39,983 nt of DNA from CAZYTO01 sp964650405 (lineage in GTDB: Bacteria > Acidobacteriota > Thermoanaerobaculia > Gp7-AA8): positions 1-39,983 of the forward strand of contig CAZYTO010000013.1 in the NCBI GenBank assembly GCA_964650405.1, given 5' to 3'. Within the stretch, counting starts at the first letter, position 1. Each line of letters begins with the position of its first letter. Below are positions 15,758 to 26,406 of this stretch, piece by piece. The translations under genes were made by a program, and so were the position numbers. A model generated the notes under the pieces. The model did not search any database and was not told where the DNA came from. It saw nothing but the letters and a program-made list of their open reading frames with translations.

Positions 15758-17595
15758 TAAGCCGTGGCCCTCCGCTTGTAGACCGGCAGCGTCATCATCA
15801 CCCACAACACGATGGCCAGGAGGATGGCCAGGGTACGCACCAGGTTCTGGGCCATGCTGCCGGTCAGTACGGGCGCCAGGCGGCCGATGGACAGCGCCAT
15901 GAGAACGAAAAACAGGAAGGAAAAGAGGCCGAGCATCCCTGCTACGGTGCGCCCCTCGAGAAGTTGCGCGCTTCCGGGGAAAAACGTGGCGAAGAGCCTG
16001 TTGCGCGTGAGGATGCCGGACTGGTGCTCGTGCACTTCCTCGAGTTTCGAGCGCTTCGTGTCGAGGGACACGCCGTCGCGCTTGAGATAGATGTGGATGC
16101 ACTGCGTGCAGTAGGTCGTGCTCTCACGGGCCGACTTGCAGCGGTAGCAGAAGGTGCGGCCGCACTTGATGCACGATCCGGCAAAGCCCGCCTTCCGCCG
16201 TTTGAGGAAAACGAGCGGCGCGAGGATGAGGGTGAGGACGGCGGCGATCGTAACAGGGTTGCGCGCGCTGATCAGCGGATCGAACCAGGAGTAGTTGCCG
16301 AAAAGGCTGCCCGCCACTCCCGTCCAGGCCAGGCCGGAAGCCACTTCCCAGGCATCGGAGATCGGAGGCCGGTAGACGGCGATCTTCAAGCCGGTGGCGT
16401 TCGACGAGGAGAGCTTCTCGATGTAGGAGCGGTCGATCCGGCGCGCCTGGTCGAGTTGCGCGGCCTGATCCTCGAACTTGTACAACTCGCCGCTGGCGAT
16501 GGAATGGTTGTAGAAGGCGATGGCCAGGCGCGGATCGAGCGTTACCGCTTTTTCATACTCGGTGACGGCGGCGGCGAAGTCGTTCTCGATGAAGTGAAGG
16601 TTGCCGAGGTTTACGTGCGCGCCGGCCGATTCGTGCAGCTCGAGCGAACGGCGGTAGGCGGCGCCGGCGCGGGCGTCATTGCCCTCCTGCAGTTCCAGAT
16701 TGCCGAGGAGGAGCTGAAGGGTGGCGTCCTCCGGTGCCACTTTCACCAGCTCCTGCATGCGATGCAGTGCGCCGGGATAGTAGGCCTGCTCATCGCTGGC
16801 GATCGCGGCCAGGACCACTGGGCTGTCCACGCCGGCGATCCAGTGCGAAGTTAGATCGAGCAGGATCGGCGCCGCGGCCAGCAGAACGCCGAAGATGAGG
16901 ATGAGTACGCGCTCCGCCTTCGTGGCGTAGCCGAAGAAGATGACGAACCAGTAGAAAACCAGCCAGACCGGACCGAGCCAGAGGAAGATCGGAGCGAGCA
17001 GCAGGGCGAAAGCGAGAACGGTCACCGCACCGCCGCGGAAGCGGCCGGCCAGGATCTCGCGGAAGTCGTGGGCCATGTCCCGCCCATAGCGGACGAAAAG
17101 CGCGATGGCGAAGATGACGGCCGTCAGGGCGATCGCGGCCAGGAGGACGACCAACGTATCAGCACGGCTGAGAAGGCGTGAGCGGTAGTGCGTGAAGATC
17201 CGTCCGTAGCCGGCGAAGGCGGCGGGAACGGCCTGCGCGTACTGCTTCCCGTCGCTGGACCGGTCGGCCCTGGTGAATGCCACGGCCGGTGAGTGCGGAT
17301 CGAGCTGATCGGCGGTCTTCGAGGCCCAGTCGGCCTTGGCGTTGTCGTGGTCCTTCGCCGCCTGACGCGCCAGCGATGCCGCGGCAGCGGCGTAGATCGG
17401 AAGGGTGTGGATGCCGAGGTCGCGTGCTGCGGTGGTGAGGTCGTTGACGCGCTTGGTGGCGTTGTCGAAGTCGCCCGTATCCGCCGCGGCGGTCGCCTGC
17501 GGCCAAAGGTTACGCGGCGTGGCCTGCTCGGCTCGTGCGACGACCGAGCCCAGGCACACCCACGCAGCAAGCGAGCAGACGACAAGTCGCTTCAT
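15757..17595 (-). CDS. TPR-containing multi-pass membrane protein with zinc ribbon
   Basis: This 612-residue protein has a signal peptide (1-23), an Ala-rich helical periplasmic region and membrane helices from about 145 to 250. TPR-like repeats follow (about 270-375, including AGAHVNLGNLHFIENDFAAAVTEYEKA-type helices), then another helix. A cysteine cluster from Cys475 reads C-x2-C-x4-C-x2-C-x8-C-x2-C. The C-terminus has two or three more helices. The Cys cluster is a double zinc ribbon. I do not recognise a named family. It abuts DUF1844 with no gap and overlaps the PATAN gene, so the three products probably act together at the membrane. Confidence 0.7.
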   Translation of the reverse strand: MKRLVVCSLAAWVCLGSVVARAEQATPRNLWPQATAAADTGDFDNATKRVNDLTTAARDLGIHTLPIYAAAAASLARQAAKDHDNAKADWASKTADQLDPHSPAVAFTRADRSSDGKQYAQAVPAAFAGYGRIFTHYRSRLLSRADTLVVLLAAIALTAVIFAIALFVRYGRDMAHDFREILAGRFRGGAVTVLAFALLLAPIFLWLGPVWLVFYWFVIFFGYATKAERVLILIFGVLLAAAPILLDLTSHWIAGVDSPVVLAAIASDEQAYYPGALHRMQELVKVAPEDATLQLLLGNLELQEGNDARAGAAYRRSLELHESAGAHVNLGNLHFIENDFAAAVTEYEKAVTLDPRLAIAFYNHSIASGELYKFEDQAAQLDQARRIDRSYIEKLSSSNATGLKIAVYRPPISDAWEVASGLAWTGVAGSLFGNYSWFDPLISARNPVTIAAVLTLILAPLVFLKRRKAGFAGSCIKCGRTFCYRCKSARESTTYCTQCIHIYLKRDGVSLDTKRSKLEEVHEHQSGILTRNRLFATFFPGSAQLLEGRTVAGMLGLFSFLFFVLMALSIGRLAPVLTGSMAQNLVRTLAILLAIVLWVMMTLPVYKRRATA

Positions 17596-18099
17596 TCAGA
17601 TGGTTTTCGTCCGCTGAACGAACGCCAACTTCAATTCTCCCAAATGTGTGGCCAAAAAGTCTTCCTCGTCCTGAGTGAGGTTTCCCGCCGTCTTCTCCTT
17701 GAGCATGGTGATGATCTCGATCATCTGCCGCGCTGCCGCCGGGTCGATAGCCGGCTTCGGCTGATAGGGGTTGCGCAACATGCCGAGGGACATATAGGCC
17801 TGCGCGATCAGGGGCTCGATGAAGTCCGTGAATGCCGTGCCGGGGTTCTGGGCCTTGTCGGCGATGCTGCGGTTGCGGCGGTCGTCGCCCGGCGGCGGTT
17901 CCTGTTTCGTGCGGCGCTCCTGGGCCTTCGGCGCTTCTGCCGCCGGAGCCGGCGCCGGAGCGGGCGCTGCCTCGCGATGGACCGACGGATCCGCCGGTGA
18001 GATCTCGCTTCGGAACTCCTCCCGAATTTCTCCCTCGGGGGTGAAGATCCGTTTGTCGGTTACCTTGATCTGTTCCCTTCCTGGTTTCTCGGCTGGCAC
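17596..18099 (-). CDS. DUF1844 domain protein
   Basis: This 167-residue protein has an N-terminal charged and Pro/Ala-rich disordered half (to about 85). The DUF1844 helical domain follows: FTDFIEPLIAQAYMSLG, then DPAAARQMIEIITMLKEKTAGNLTQDEE. DUF1844 has no established function. It starts at GTG with a good GGAGG site 6 nt upstream (18110-18106 on the minus strand), and a 7-bp hairpin (18111-18126) just upstream could affect ribosome access. First gene of the operon with the TPR and PATAN proteins. Confidence 0.75.
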   Translation of the reverse strand: MPAEKPGREQIKVTDKRIFTPEGEIREEFRSEISPADPSVHREAAPAPAPAPAAEAPKAQERRTKQEPPPGDDRRNRSIADKAQNPGTAFTDFIEPLIAQAYMSLGMLRNPYQPKPAIDPAAARQMIEIITMLKEKTAGNLTQDEEDFLATHLGELKLAFVQRTKTI

Positions 18100-18184
18100 G
18101 CCTCACCTCCGCCGCGCTCGCGGCGTGCACTCATCTGGGAGTGAAAGAGCGAAATGCTATCACCTCACCGGCAGGCAGGGGACG

Positions 18185-18236
18185 GTGAGCGGCGGGCGGG
18201 GAAGCGTTGGTTGCGGCCTTCCCGCTCGCTGCTCGC
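18185..18236. repeat. Imperfect inverted repeat built from heptanucleotide units
   Basis: The left arm (18185-18204) is GTGAGCG plus GCGGGCG plus GGGAAG. The right arm (18218-18236), read on the minus strand, is GCGAGCA plus GCGAGCG plus GGAAG. The arms can pair across a 13-nt loop. It lies in the 222-bp gap between the divergent DUF1844 and glycosyltransferase genes, which otherwise holds no gene. Confidence 0.65.
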
Positions 18237-18307
18237 TGCGAACTGCCTGCTGTCGCGAACACCCGGCCACCGGCCTGCCTCCGCGGGCGTGTTTTACCAC
18301 TCTTCGC

Positions 18308-18313
18308 TATCAT
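18308..18313 (+). promoter_or_regulatory. -10-like box of the glycosyltransferase gene
   Basis: TATCAT lies 8 nt before the GTG at 18322. It supports this start over upstream in-frame starts, which would translate repeat sequence. Confidence 0.4.
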
Positions 18314-18321
18314 CGCGCGCC

Positions 18322-19485
18322 GTGCGCATCTTTCAGGTGCTCGAGTTCAACCAGTTCAACACCGGTTCGGTGCACCAGATGTATCAGGCTGCTGCCGGGC
18401 TCAGCGAGCGCAGGCATGAGGTCACCATCGTCAGCCGCCCGGACTCCACGCTGGCGGCACATGCGGCCGGGGCCGGTGTGCGGTTCGAGGGTCTGCCCAT
18501 GCGTCACCAGTTCGACCTCCGTTCCATTGCCGGGCTGAGGCGGCTCATCCGGGAGCTGAGGCCGGACGTCATTCACGTGCACAAGGGCATCGCCCACGCC
18601 CTGGCCTTTGCGGCGACGGCATTTGCCGGAGCACGGCGCCCGGGCGCGTTCGTCGTCAACCGCGGCGTCTCCTTCCCGCTGGACCGCTGGAATCGCGGCA
18701 AGTACCGCACCGCCCGTGTCGACCGCGTCGTCACCGTATGCGAAGACATCAAGCGCGTCATCGTCAGCAGCGGACGCCTGCCCGAGGGGAAGGTGGTCGT
18801 CGTTTATGCGGGGACCGATGTGACCCAGTTCGACCCGGCCAGGTGGGACCCTCGCGCCTTCCGCCGGGAGAAGGGAATCGCCGGCGATCGGTTCCTCGTC
18901 GCCCAGGTGGGCGTGCGCGACTGGAAGGGGTGGATGGAGCTGATCGACGCAGTCTCCGAGGTGGCCACCGCTCATTCCAACATCCATCTTGCCCTCATCG
19001 GCTGCCGCAGTGAGGGGGAGGTGGCGGAGGTGAACGCCTATGCAGGGAAGCGGGGCATGGGCCAGCGTGTCACCGCGGTCGAGTACCGCACCGACATGCC
19101 GAACGTGTTCGCCTCGTGCGATCTGGTGGTCGACGCCTCCTGGGCCGGTACCGGAATCACCGGCACCGTTCGAGAGGCCATGGCCATGCAGAAACCGGTC
19201 ATCGCCACGGATTGCGGCGGCAACCGGGAGCTGGTGTCCTCGCCGGACGTTGGTTGGCTCGTGCCGAAGCGCGACGTGGCCGCGCTCGGGAAGGCCATCG
19301 CAGCGGTGGCCGGAGATCCGGTGCACGCCGCACGCGTGGCCGCGAACGCGCGGCAGCACGTCGTGAACGGATTCTCGAAGGAGCTGCGGATTACGAAGCT
19401 GGAGGACCTGTACCGCACGATCCTCGCGGGGAAGACGTTGTCGTTGTCGCCGCCTGATGCTACGGGTTCTTCTCGTCCGGCGTAA
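18322..19485 (+). CDS. Family 4 (GT-B) glycosyltransferase
   Basis: This 387-residue protein has two Rossmann-like halves. The N-terminal half starts with a QVLEFNQFNTGSVHQMY loop, where GT4 enzymes usually have a Gly-rich acceptor loop, and includes 'PDVIHVHKGIAH'. The C-terminal half has 'VAQVGVRDWKG', 'DMPNVFASCDLVVDASW' and 'REAMAMQKPVIATDCGGNRELV', the region that binds the nucleotide sugar; the usual 'E.FG..' glutamate reads TGTVREAM. Donor and acceptor are unknown. No polysaccharide cluster surrounds it. Its 3' end overlaps the convergent Coa1-like gene by 26 bp. Confidence 0.82.
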   Translation: MRIFQVLEFNQFNTGSVHQMYQAAAGLSERRHEVTIVSRPDSTLAAHAAGAGVRFEGLPMRHQFDLRSIAGLRRLIRELRPDVIHVHKGIAHALAFAATAFAGARRPGAFVVNRGVSFPLDRWNRGKYRTARVDRVVTVCEDIKRVIVSSGRLPEGKVVVVYAGTDVTQFDPARWDPRAFRREKGIAGDRFLVAQVGVRDWKGWMELIDAVSEVATAHSNIHLALIGCRSEGEVAEVNAYAGKRGMGQRVTAVEYRTDMPNVFASCDLVVDASWAGTGITGTVREAMAMQKPVIATDCGGNRELVSSPDVGWLVPKRDVAALGKAIAAVAGDPVHAARVAANARQHVVNGFSKELRITKLEDLYRTILAGKTLSLSPPDATGSSRPA

Positions 19486-19918
19486 TCAGGTCGATGGCGT
19501 TACCGTGATCCGGTTCGACCATCATGGTCGTGTAATGCCATTCCCGTCCTTCGCGGTCGCCGATCACGTGGACCTGCGCTTCCTGATGGGTACCGAGGAT
19601 CTTGAAGTGGATGTCGGCGTGACCGTGACCGCGTTCGGCGTTCACGGTGCCGCGAATGAGGAGACCTGCCTCGATGGGGGAGCCGAGGGCTGCTTTGACG
19701 CGCGGATCGTGAGAGGCGCGGTCGAATGAGGTGCGGAAGGCGTCGGTACGATGGAGTGCACCGAACGCCACGATCATGACCCCGGCGATGAACACGCAGA
19801 AGCCGATGACCACGATGCCGCAGCCCACCGCGACGATCTTGCACCCCGACGGCTTATTCTGCTGGGGTGGTGGCTGCTGTAGGGCATAGCCTCCGCCGGC
19901 CGGCGGCATGGCTGTCAT
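19460..19918 (-). CDS. Coa1/DUF1783-like single-pass membrane protein
   Basis: This 152-residue protein has a short Pro/Gln-rich cytoplasmic start, one membrane helix (about 27-52, VGCGIVVIGFCVFIAGVMIV) and an exported domain. The pattern 'DPRVKAALGSPIEAG', then 'A.IHFKILGTHQEAQVHVIGDREGREW' resembles the cytochrome oxidase assembly protein Coa1 domain. In mitochondria that protein acts with Shy1 on Cox1; most bacterial copies are uncharacterised. No oxidase genes lie nearby. TAGAAT, whose TAG is the stop codon of the upstream gene, lies 9 nt before the ATG. Confidence 0.6.
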   Translation of the reverse strand: MTAMPPAGGGYALQQPPPQQNKPSGCKIVAVGCGIVVIGFCVFIAGVMIVAFGALHRTDAFRTSFDRASHDPRVKAALGSPIEAGLLIRGTVNAERGHGHADIHFKILGTHQEAQVHVIGDREGREWHYTTMMVEPDHGNAIDLITPDEKNP

Positions 19919-19927
19919 GACCCCGCG

Positions 19928-19933
19928 ATTCTA
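19928..19933 (-). promoter_or_regulatory. -10-like box overlapping the stop codon of the upstream gene
   Basis: TAGAAT on the minus strand lies 9 nt before the ATG at 19918. Its first three bases are the TAG stop of the HDAC-family gene. The Coa1-like gene may therefore have its own leaderless transcript despite its operon-like position. Confidence 0.4.
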
Positions 19934-20860
19934 CGCCAGGGCGTTGACATGCTCGGCGACGCTGGCGGCCAGTCCCTCCATGTCGTAGCCGCCTTCCAGC
20001 AGGGAGAGCACGCGTCCGCCGCTATGCTTCTGCGCCAGCTCCACCACCCGGCGGGTGATCTCGCCGTAGGCGTGTTCGGTCACGTTCATTCCACCCAGCG
20101 GATCGCGGCGGTGAGCGTCGAAGCCGGCCGAGAGAAGGATCACGTTCGGCGCGTAATCGTCGATGATCCTGACGATCTGCGCTTCCACGGCGTGAAGGTA
20201 CGGTGCGTCGCCGGCTCCGCCGTCCATGGGGATGTTCTTCGTGAAGCCGCGTCCGCGTCCCGCGCCGATCTCCGCAGCCGCGCCCGTGCCGGGGTAAAAC
20301 GGGTAGCGGTGGATGGAGGCGTAGTAGACGTCGTCCCGCTCCTCGAACAGGGATTGTGTGCCGTTGCCGTGGTGGACGTCGAAATCGAAGATGAAGACGC
20401 GCTCGACGCCGGGCTGTTCGCGCAGCCACTCGGCGACGCAGGCGATGGTGTTGAAGAAGCAGAACCCCATGGCTTCGACACGCTCCGCGTGATGGCCCGG
20501 CGGCCGGGCGATGACGAAGGCGCGCTCGTTCGAGTTCATCATCGCCTCCGCCGCCGTCAGCGATGCCCCCACGGCCGTGCGCGCCGCCGCGAAGGTCTGG
20601 GAGGAGATCGGGTTGTCCAGCGAGTGGAAGAGCCGCATCCCGGCGCGGCAGGCCTGCTCCAGCTCCTGCTCGTACTCGGTCGCGTGCGTCCGGGCGATGA
20701 TGCGGTCTGTTTCAGGATGGCCGGCAGCGTCCCGGATCACGCTCGCCGCCAAGCCCGCGCGGTCCACGCCTGCCAGCGCCGCATCGAGCCGACGGGCCGT
20801 CTCCGGATGGCCGATCCCCGTATCGTGTCTGTAGAAGATCGGATGGGTATAGATGCGCAT
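19931..20860 (-). CDS. Histone deacetylase-family zinc amidohydrolase (AcuC/HdaH-like)
   Basis: This 309-residue cytosolic enzyme has the full HDAC active site. There is a His pair in RPPGHHAE (123-124), zinc ligands Asp161 and His163 in FDFDVHHGNGTQ plus Asp248 in SAGFDAH, and Tyr292 in EGGYD. 'GIGHPETARRL' near the start is family-typical. Bacterial members hydrolyse acetylpolyamines, acetoin-linked acetyl-lysines or other acetyl amides; the substrate here is open. TAGGCT, preceded by TG, lies 12 nt before the ATG. Confidence 0.9.
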   Translation of the reverse strand: MRIYTHPIFYRHDTGIGHPETARRLDAALAGVDRAGLAASVIRDAAGHPETDRIIARTHATEYEQELEQACRAGMRLFHSLDNPISSQTFAAARTAVGASLTAAEAMMNSNERAFVIARPPGHHAERVEAMGFCFFNTIACVAEWLREQPGVERVFIFDFDVHHGNGTQSLFEERDDVYYASIHRYPFYPGTGAAAEIGAGRGRGFTKNIPMDGGAGDAPYLHAVEAQIVRIIDDYAPNVILLSAGFDAHRRDPLGGMNVTEHAYGEITRRVVELAQKHSGGRVLSLLEGGYDMEGLAASVAEHVNALA

Positions 20861-20949
20861 GCGTGCGGGCTGAGCCTACCAGTAGTCGGGATTCGGGCCG
20901 GGCTTCCGGGCTGTGTTTCACGCCTCGAGGGCGGGAGCGCTCTCCCTGC

Positions 20950-20955
20950 TAAACT
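20950..20955 (+). promoter_or_regulatory. -10-like box of the UPF0104 membrane protein gene
   Basis: TAAACT lies 9 nt before the TTG start at 20965, as the identical hexamer lies 10 nt before the lipid-kinase start at 13450. No Shine-Dalgarno is present. Confidence 0.4.
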
Positions 20956-20964
20956 CCGCCTCCC

Positions 20965-21987
20965 TTGAAGCGCATTCTCCAACTGGTCGGTGTCGCGGCG
21001 CTCACGATCTTCTTCCTGGCGTTCTTCCTCTGGAAGAGCGATCTTAGCGACGTCGGGCGGAAAATGCGGGCGGCGGACGGCTGGTGGCTGACGGTAGGGT
21101 TCCTCGTCAATTTCTCAGCGCTCATCTTTCGGACGCAGCGCTGGCGGGTGATCCTCAATCACGAGCCGCCGCCCCGGTTCTACCCCACGTTTTTTGCGAA
21201 CAGCGTCGGCTTCATGCTGGCCACGATCTTTCCCGGACTCGGCGCAACGTCGAGCGTGGCCCGTCCCGGACTGCTGGCTCGCCGCACCACGGTCAGCTTT
21301 CCGGAGGCGCTCGGCACGGTCATGACAGAGCGGGTTCTCGATCTCTTCTCGATCCTGATCCTGTTCGTCTACTTCGGCTTCGTGCGCTGGCGCCAGTTCT
21401 CCACGGATCCCAGGACGGCCGGAGCGTTCTACATCGTCAAGGCGGGCATCATCGGCGCGGGCGTTCTGCTGACGGCACTTACCCTGTTGGTGCTCGGTGT
21501 GCTGTTCCTTCGCCCCACGGTGCGGAAGGCGCACGTGTTCGTCGGCCGCATCATCCCCCGGCGCTTTCATGACGCCTGGATGCGGTTCTTCGAGTCGTTT
21601 GCCGTCAGTCTCGAGCTCTTCCGCCACCCGGTCCGGCTCGCGCAGACCGTTTTCTTCACGGCCTGCATCTGGCTCGCACTGCAGTCGCAGTTCTCGTTCG
21701 TCGCGCTGGCCATGCACAAGCCGCTGCCGTTCGATGCCAGTTTCTTCGTCGGTGGCGTGACGACGCTGGGGCTGGCCATTCCCACCCCCGGAGGCATCGG
21801 CGGCTTTCACAAGGCCTGTCAGATCGTTCTGACGAAGTTCTATGACTTCGACATCGACAGCTCCGTGGCCGTGGCGGTCCTGTTCCATGCCGTGGGGACG
21901 GTGCCGGTCCTGGTGACCGGTCTGCTGTTGTTCGCCCACGAAGGGTTGCGCTGGAAGGACGTCGCCAAGGCCGACACAGGAAGCTGA
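20965..21987 (+). CDS. UPF0104 / MprF flippase-domain-like integral membrane protein
   Basis: This 340-residue protein has about seven or eight membrane helices. It carries family signatures 'FLVNFSALIFRTQRWRVIL', 'SVGFMLATIFPGLGATSSVARPGLLARR' and the C-terminal 'TLGLAIPTPGGIGGFHKACQI'. The domain is shared by the flippase half of MprF and by AglD-like proteins, and is thought to flip or hold lipid-linked substrates. The aminoacyl-transferase half is absent. The TTG start is supported by TAAACT 9 nt upstream and by the lysine-first signal anchor. Confidence 0.85.
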   Translation: MKRILQLVGVAALTIFFLAFFLWKSDLSDVGRKMRAADGWWLTVGFLVNFSALIFRTQRWRVILNHEPPPRFYPTFFANSVGFMLATIFPGLGATSSVARPGLLARRTTVSFPEALGTVMTERVLDLFSILILFVYFGFVRWRQFSTDPRTAGAFYIVKAGIIGAGVLLTALTLLVLGVLFLRPTVRKAHVFVGRIIPRRFHDAWMRFFESFAVSLELFRHPVRLAQTVFFTACIWLALQSQFSFVALAMHKPLPFDASFFVGGVTTLGLAIPTPGGIGGFHKACQIVLTKFYDFDIDSSVAVAVLFHAVGTVPVLVTGLLLFAHEGLRWKDVAKADTGS

Positions 21988-22091
21988 GGCCCGGCCGGGC
22001 CGGCGGAAGGTCCGGGACCCCGGTATTCCCTCTTAACCCGTGCCCTTCCAGCCGAGGGCGCCCTCTGCCCTTCTGTGATATACCGCGCCGC

Positions 22092-22538
22092 ATGCGGTGC
22101 CCGTACTGCGGCAGCAGCGAAGACCGCGTGGTGGACTCGCGGGAGAGTCGCGAAGGGGAGGTCATCCGTCGCCGGAGGGAGTGCGTGCGCTGCGACAGGC
22201 GGTTCACCAGCTACGAGAAGATCGAGCAGGTGCCGTTTCAGGTGGTCAAACGCGACCAGCGACGGGAGGAGTACGACCGGGCCAAGCTGATGCGCGGGCT
22301 GCAGGTGGCCACGCGTAAACGGCCGGTCTCGCAGGATGCGCTGGAGCGCATCGCCGATTCGATCGAGGCGGCCATGGCCGACTCCGGCGAGCGGGAGATC
22401 TCCTCCCAGCGGATCGGCACGACGGTGATGGAGCGCCTGCGCGCTCTCGATCCCGTGGCGTACGTCCGGTTCGCCTCGGTGTATCGCAATTTCGAGGATG
22501 TCGATGCATTCGTGAAAGAGTTGCATCGTCTCAAATGA
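22092..22538 (+). CDS. nrdR: Transcriptional repressor NrdR
   Basis: This 148-residue protein has the zinc ribbon Cys3, Cys6, Cys31, Cys34 in the standard MRCPYCGS...RRECVRC.RRFTSYE layout. An ATP-cone domain follows (about 47-137: PFQVVKRDQRREEYDR.KL..GL). NrdR senses ATP/dATP and represses ribonucleotide reductase genes. No nrd genes lie here. The upstream sequence TGTGATATACC ends 7 nt before the ATG and holds a plausible extended -10. The lon gene follows after 74 bp. Confidence 0.96.
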   Translation: MRCPYCGSSEDRVVDSRESREGEVIRRRRECVRCDRRFTSYEKIEQVPFQVVKRDQRREEYDRAKLMRGLQVATRKRPVSQDALERIADSIEAAMADSGEREISSQRIGTTVMERLRALDPVAYVRFASVYRNFEDVDAFVKELHRLK

Positions 22539-22612
22539 AGGTGATGTGCGTGGGAACAGTGATTGCAGTCGAGGCGGCCTGGTTCCCCTCCCATCGAGAG
22601 GCTGATTAAGAC
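22539..22612 (+). other. nrdR-lon gap with a weak inverted repeat
   Basis: GGGAAC (22552-22557) and GTTCCC (22582-22587) could pair across 24 nt. No T tract follows. No clear heat-shock promoter or CIRCE element is visible before lon. Confidence 0.25.
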
Positions 22613-25084
<2,472 letters not shown>

Positions 25085-25162
25085 AGCCGCCGTCTATCCT
25101 GAGCGCGGGTGGGCGGTGGGGTGGGAGCGAAGGATCAGAGCGGGCAGGGCTGCGCCGCGGTT

Positions 25163-25738
25163 CTATGGCTTTGCCGCTGTCTTGTACACCGCGCAGAGCA
25201 TCTTGGCGTACTCGTTGATCGGGCCGAGCCCTACAGCCTTGCGCCGCTCATCGAGTTTGGCCGGATCGGCGACGTTCTTCGGCTCGCAGTGATCGCCTTC
25301 CGTATCGAACTGCGTTCCGTAGAGCTGCTTCTTGCCGTCGCCGATCAGCACGCGGTCGATCGACGTGGCCACGAGGCCCCAATCGAGCTCGCCCTTGTCG
25401 GCGGCCGCTTTCATGAGCGGGACGGTCTGTTGCAGGAAGAGATGACCGCCGTGCTGCGCGATCGTCCAGGCCGCTCCAGCGCCGTCCGTTCCGACAAGCG
25501 ACTTGCCCGGCCAGCCGTAGTTCTGAAGGATCTCGCGCAGCCGGGCCACGTTTCTCGCGTCCACCGCGGCCATCTCCTTCTTCAGGGCTTCGTTCTTCTG
25601 GTCCTTCACCCAGCGACGCCGCACTTCCTGGTCGGCATCGCGCATGGTGACCAGCTCCGCCCGCAGCGTCTGATTCGACGCGGGCTCGGGATCGACGGCC
25701 GCGAGGCGCGTCATCAGCAGTAGCGCTGTGAGGAGCAC
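25163..25738 (-). CDS. Exported DUF6624 domain protein
   Basis: This 191-residue protein has a short hydrophobic leader (1-14). The domain shows 'LVTMRDADQEVRRRW', 'LREILQNYGWPGKSLVGTDGAGAAWTIAQHG', 'DRVLIGDGKKQLYGTQF' and 'RRKAVGLGP', as in DUF6624, whose function is unknown. The GTG start is supported by TACAAT (25750-25745 on the minus strand) 6 nt upstream. A GGAGG also overlaps this gap but is too close to the GTG to be a standard site. It follows bioY by 17 bp and could be co-transcribed. Confidence 0.7.
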   Translation of the reverse strand: MLLTALLLMTRLAAVDPEPASNQTLRAELVTMRDADQEVRRRWVKDQKNEALKKEMAAVDARNVARLREILQNYGWPGKSLVGTDGAGAAWTIAQHGGHLFLQQTVPLMKAAADKGELDWGLVATSIDRVLIGDGKKQLYGTQFDTEGDHCEPKNVADPAKLDERRKAVGLGPINEYAKMLCAVYKTAAKP

Positions 25739-25755
25739 GCCTCCATTGTAAGGGA

Positions 25756-26349
25756 CTACTTGTGAAGCGAGTGGATGAGCCGGTGGGCATACGGCAGCAG
25801 CGCTGCACCGATGGCGACCTTGACGATGTCAGCGAGCAGGAACGGCCCCACAGCTTGCATGAATGCGACGGAAGGCGTGGTCAGGATGGAGAACCACGAC
25901 CAGCCGCCCAGGTAGATCACCGCAAGAGCGGCGAGCATGCCGATTACGGAACGGACCGTCGTCGCGCCCCAGCTCAGCTCGGAGAAGCGTCCGGCCACCC
26001 AGGCCGCGAGGGGATAGGACCAGAGAAAGCCGGCCGTGGCCGCCACCGCCCACACGGCCCCGCCGTGACCCTGCGCAAAGACAGGCAACCCTCCGAAACC
26101 TTCGAGCAGGTAGAGCATTGCCGTCGCTGCACCGCGATTCGAGCCGAGCACCACGCCGACAAGCAGCACGGCGAGCGGTTGCATCGTCATCGGCACGGGC
26201 GTGAAGGGAAGAGGCACGGCAATCTGCGCCGCGAGCGCGATGAACAGCGACGCGCCGACGACGAGCAGAACATTTGCTGCCGCGCGGCCGCGGACGACGT
26301 GATTGGCGATTGCGTCGGGAAAGGTGGCGGTGGTCGCTTTGGTGGTCAC
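25756..26349 (-). CDS. bioY: Biotin transporter substrate-binding subunit BioY
   Basis: This 197-residue protein has six membrane helices and the BioY pattern 'AQIAVPLPFTPVPMTMQPLAVLLVGVVLGSNRGAATAMLYLLEG.GGLPVFA'. BioY captures biotin as an ECF transporter S component, or works alone in some bacteria. No EcfT or EcfA genes are adjacent. The biotin ligase is about 7 kb away. No BirA- or BioR-type operator is obvious upstream. Confidence 0.93.
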   Translation of the reverse strand: MTTKATTATFPDAIANHVVRGRAAANVLLVVGASLFIALAAQIAVPLPFTPVPMTMQPLAVLLVGVVLGSNRGAATAMLYLLEGFGGLPVFAQGHGGAVWAVAATAGFLWSYPLAAWVAGRFSELSWGATTVRSVIGMLAALAVIYLGGWSWFSILTTPSVAFMQAVGPFLLADIVKVAIGAALLPYAHRLIHSLHK

Positions 26350-26406
26350 TCTCTCACTCCGTGGGTCCGTAGAACGATGACGACAACGTGTGGTGGCCGG
26401 TCTCGT

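Noticed and set aside
21988..22001. 14-bp GC palindrome GGCCCGGCCGGGCC after the UPF0104 gene as a terminator
   Set aside because: As a hairpin it has only a 5-bp stem and no T tract follows. In such GC-rich DNA it may be chance.
26350..26406. Biotin-responsive operator before bioY
   Set aside because: I found no convincing palindrome, and the local BirA lacks a DNA-binding domain.
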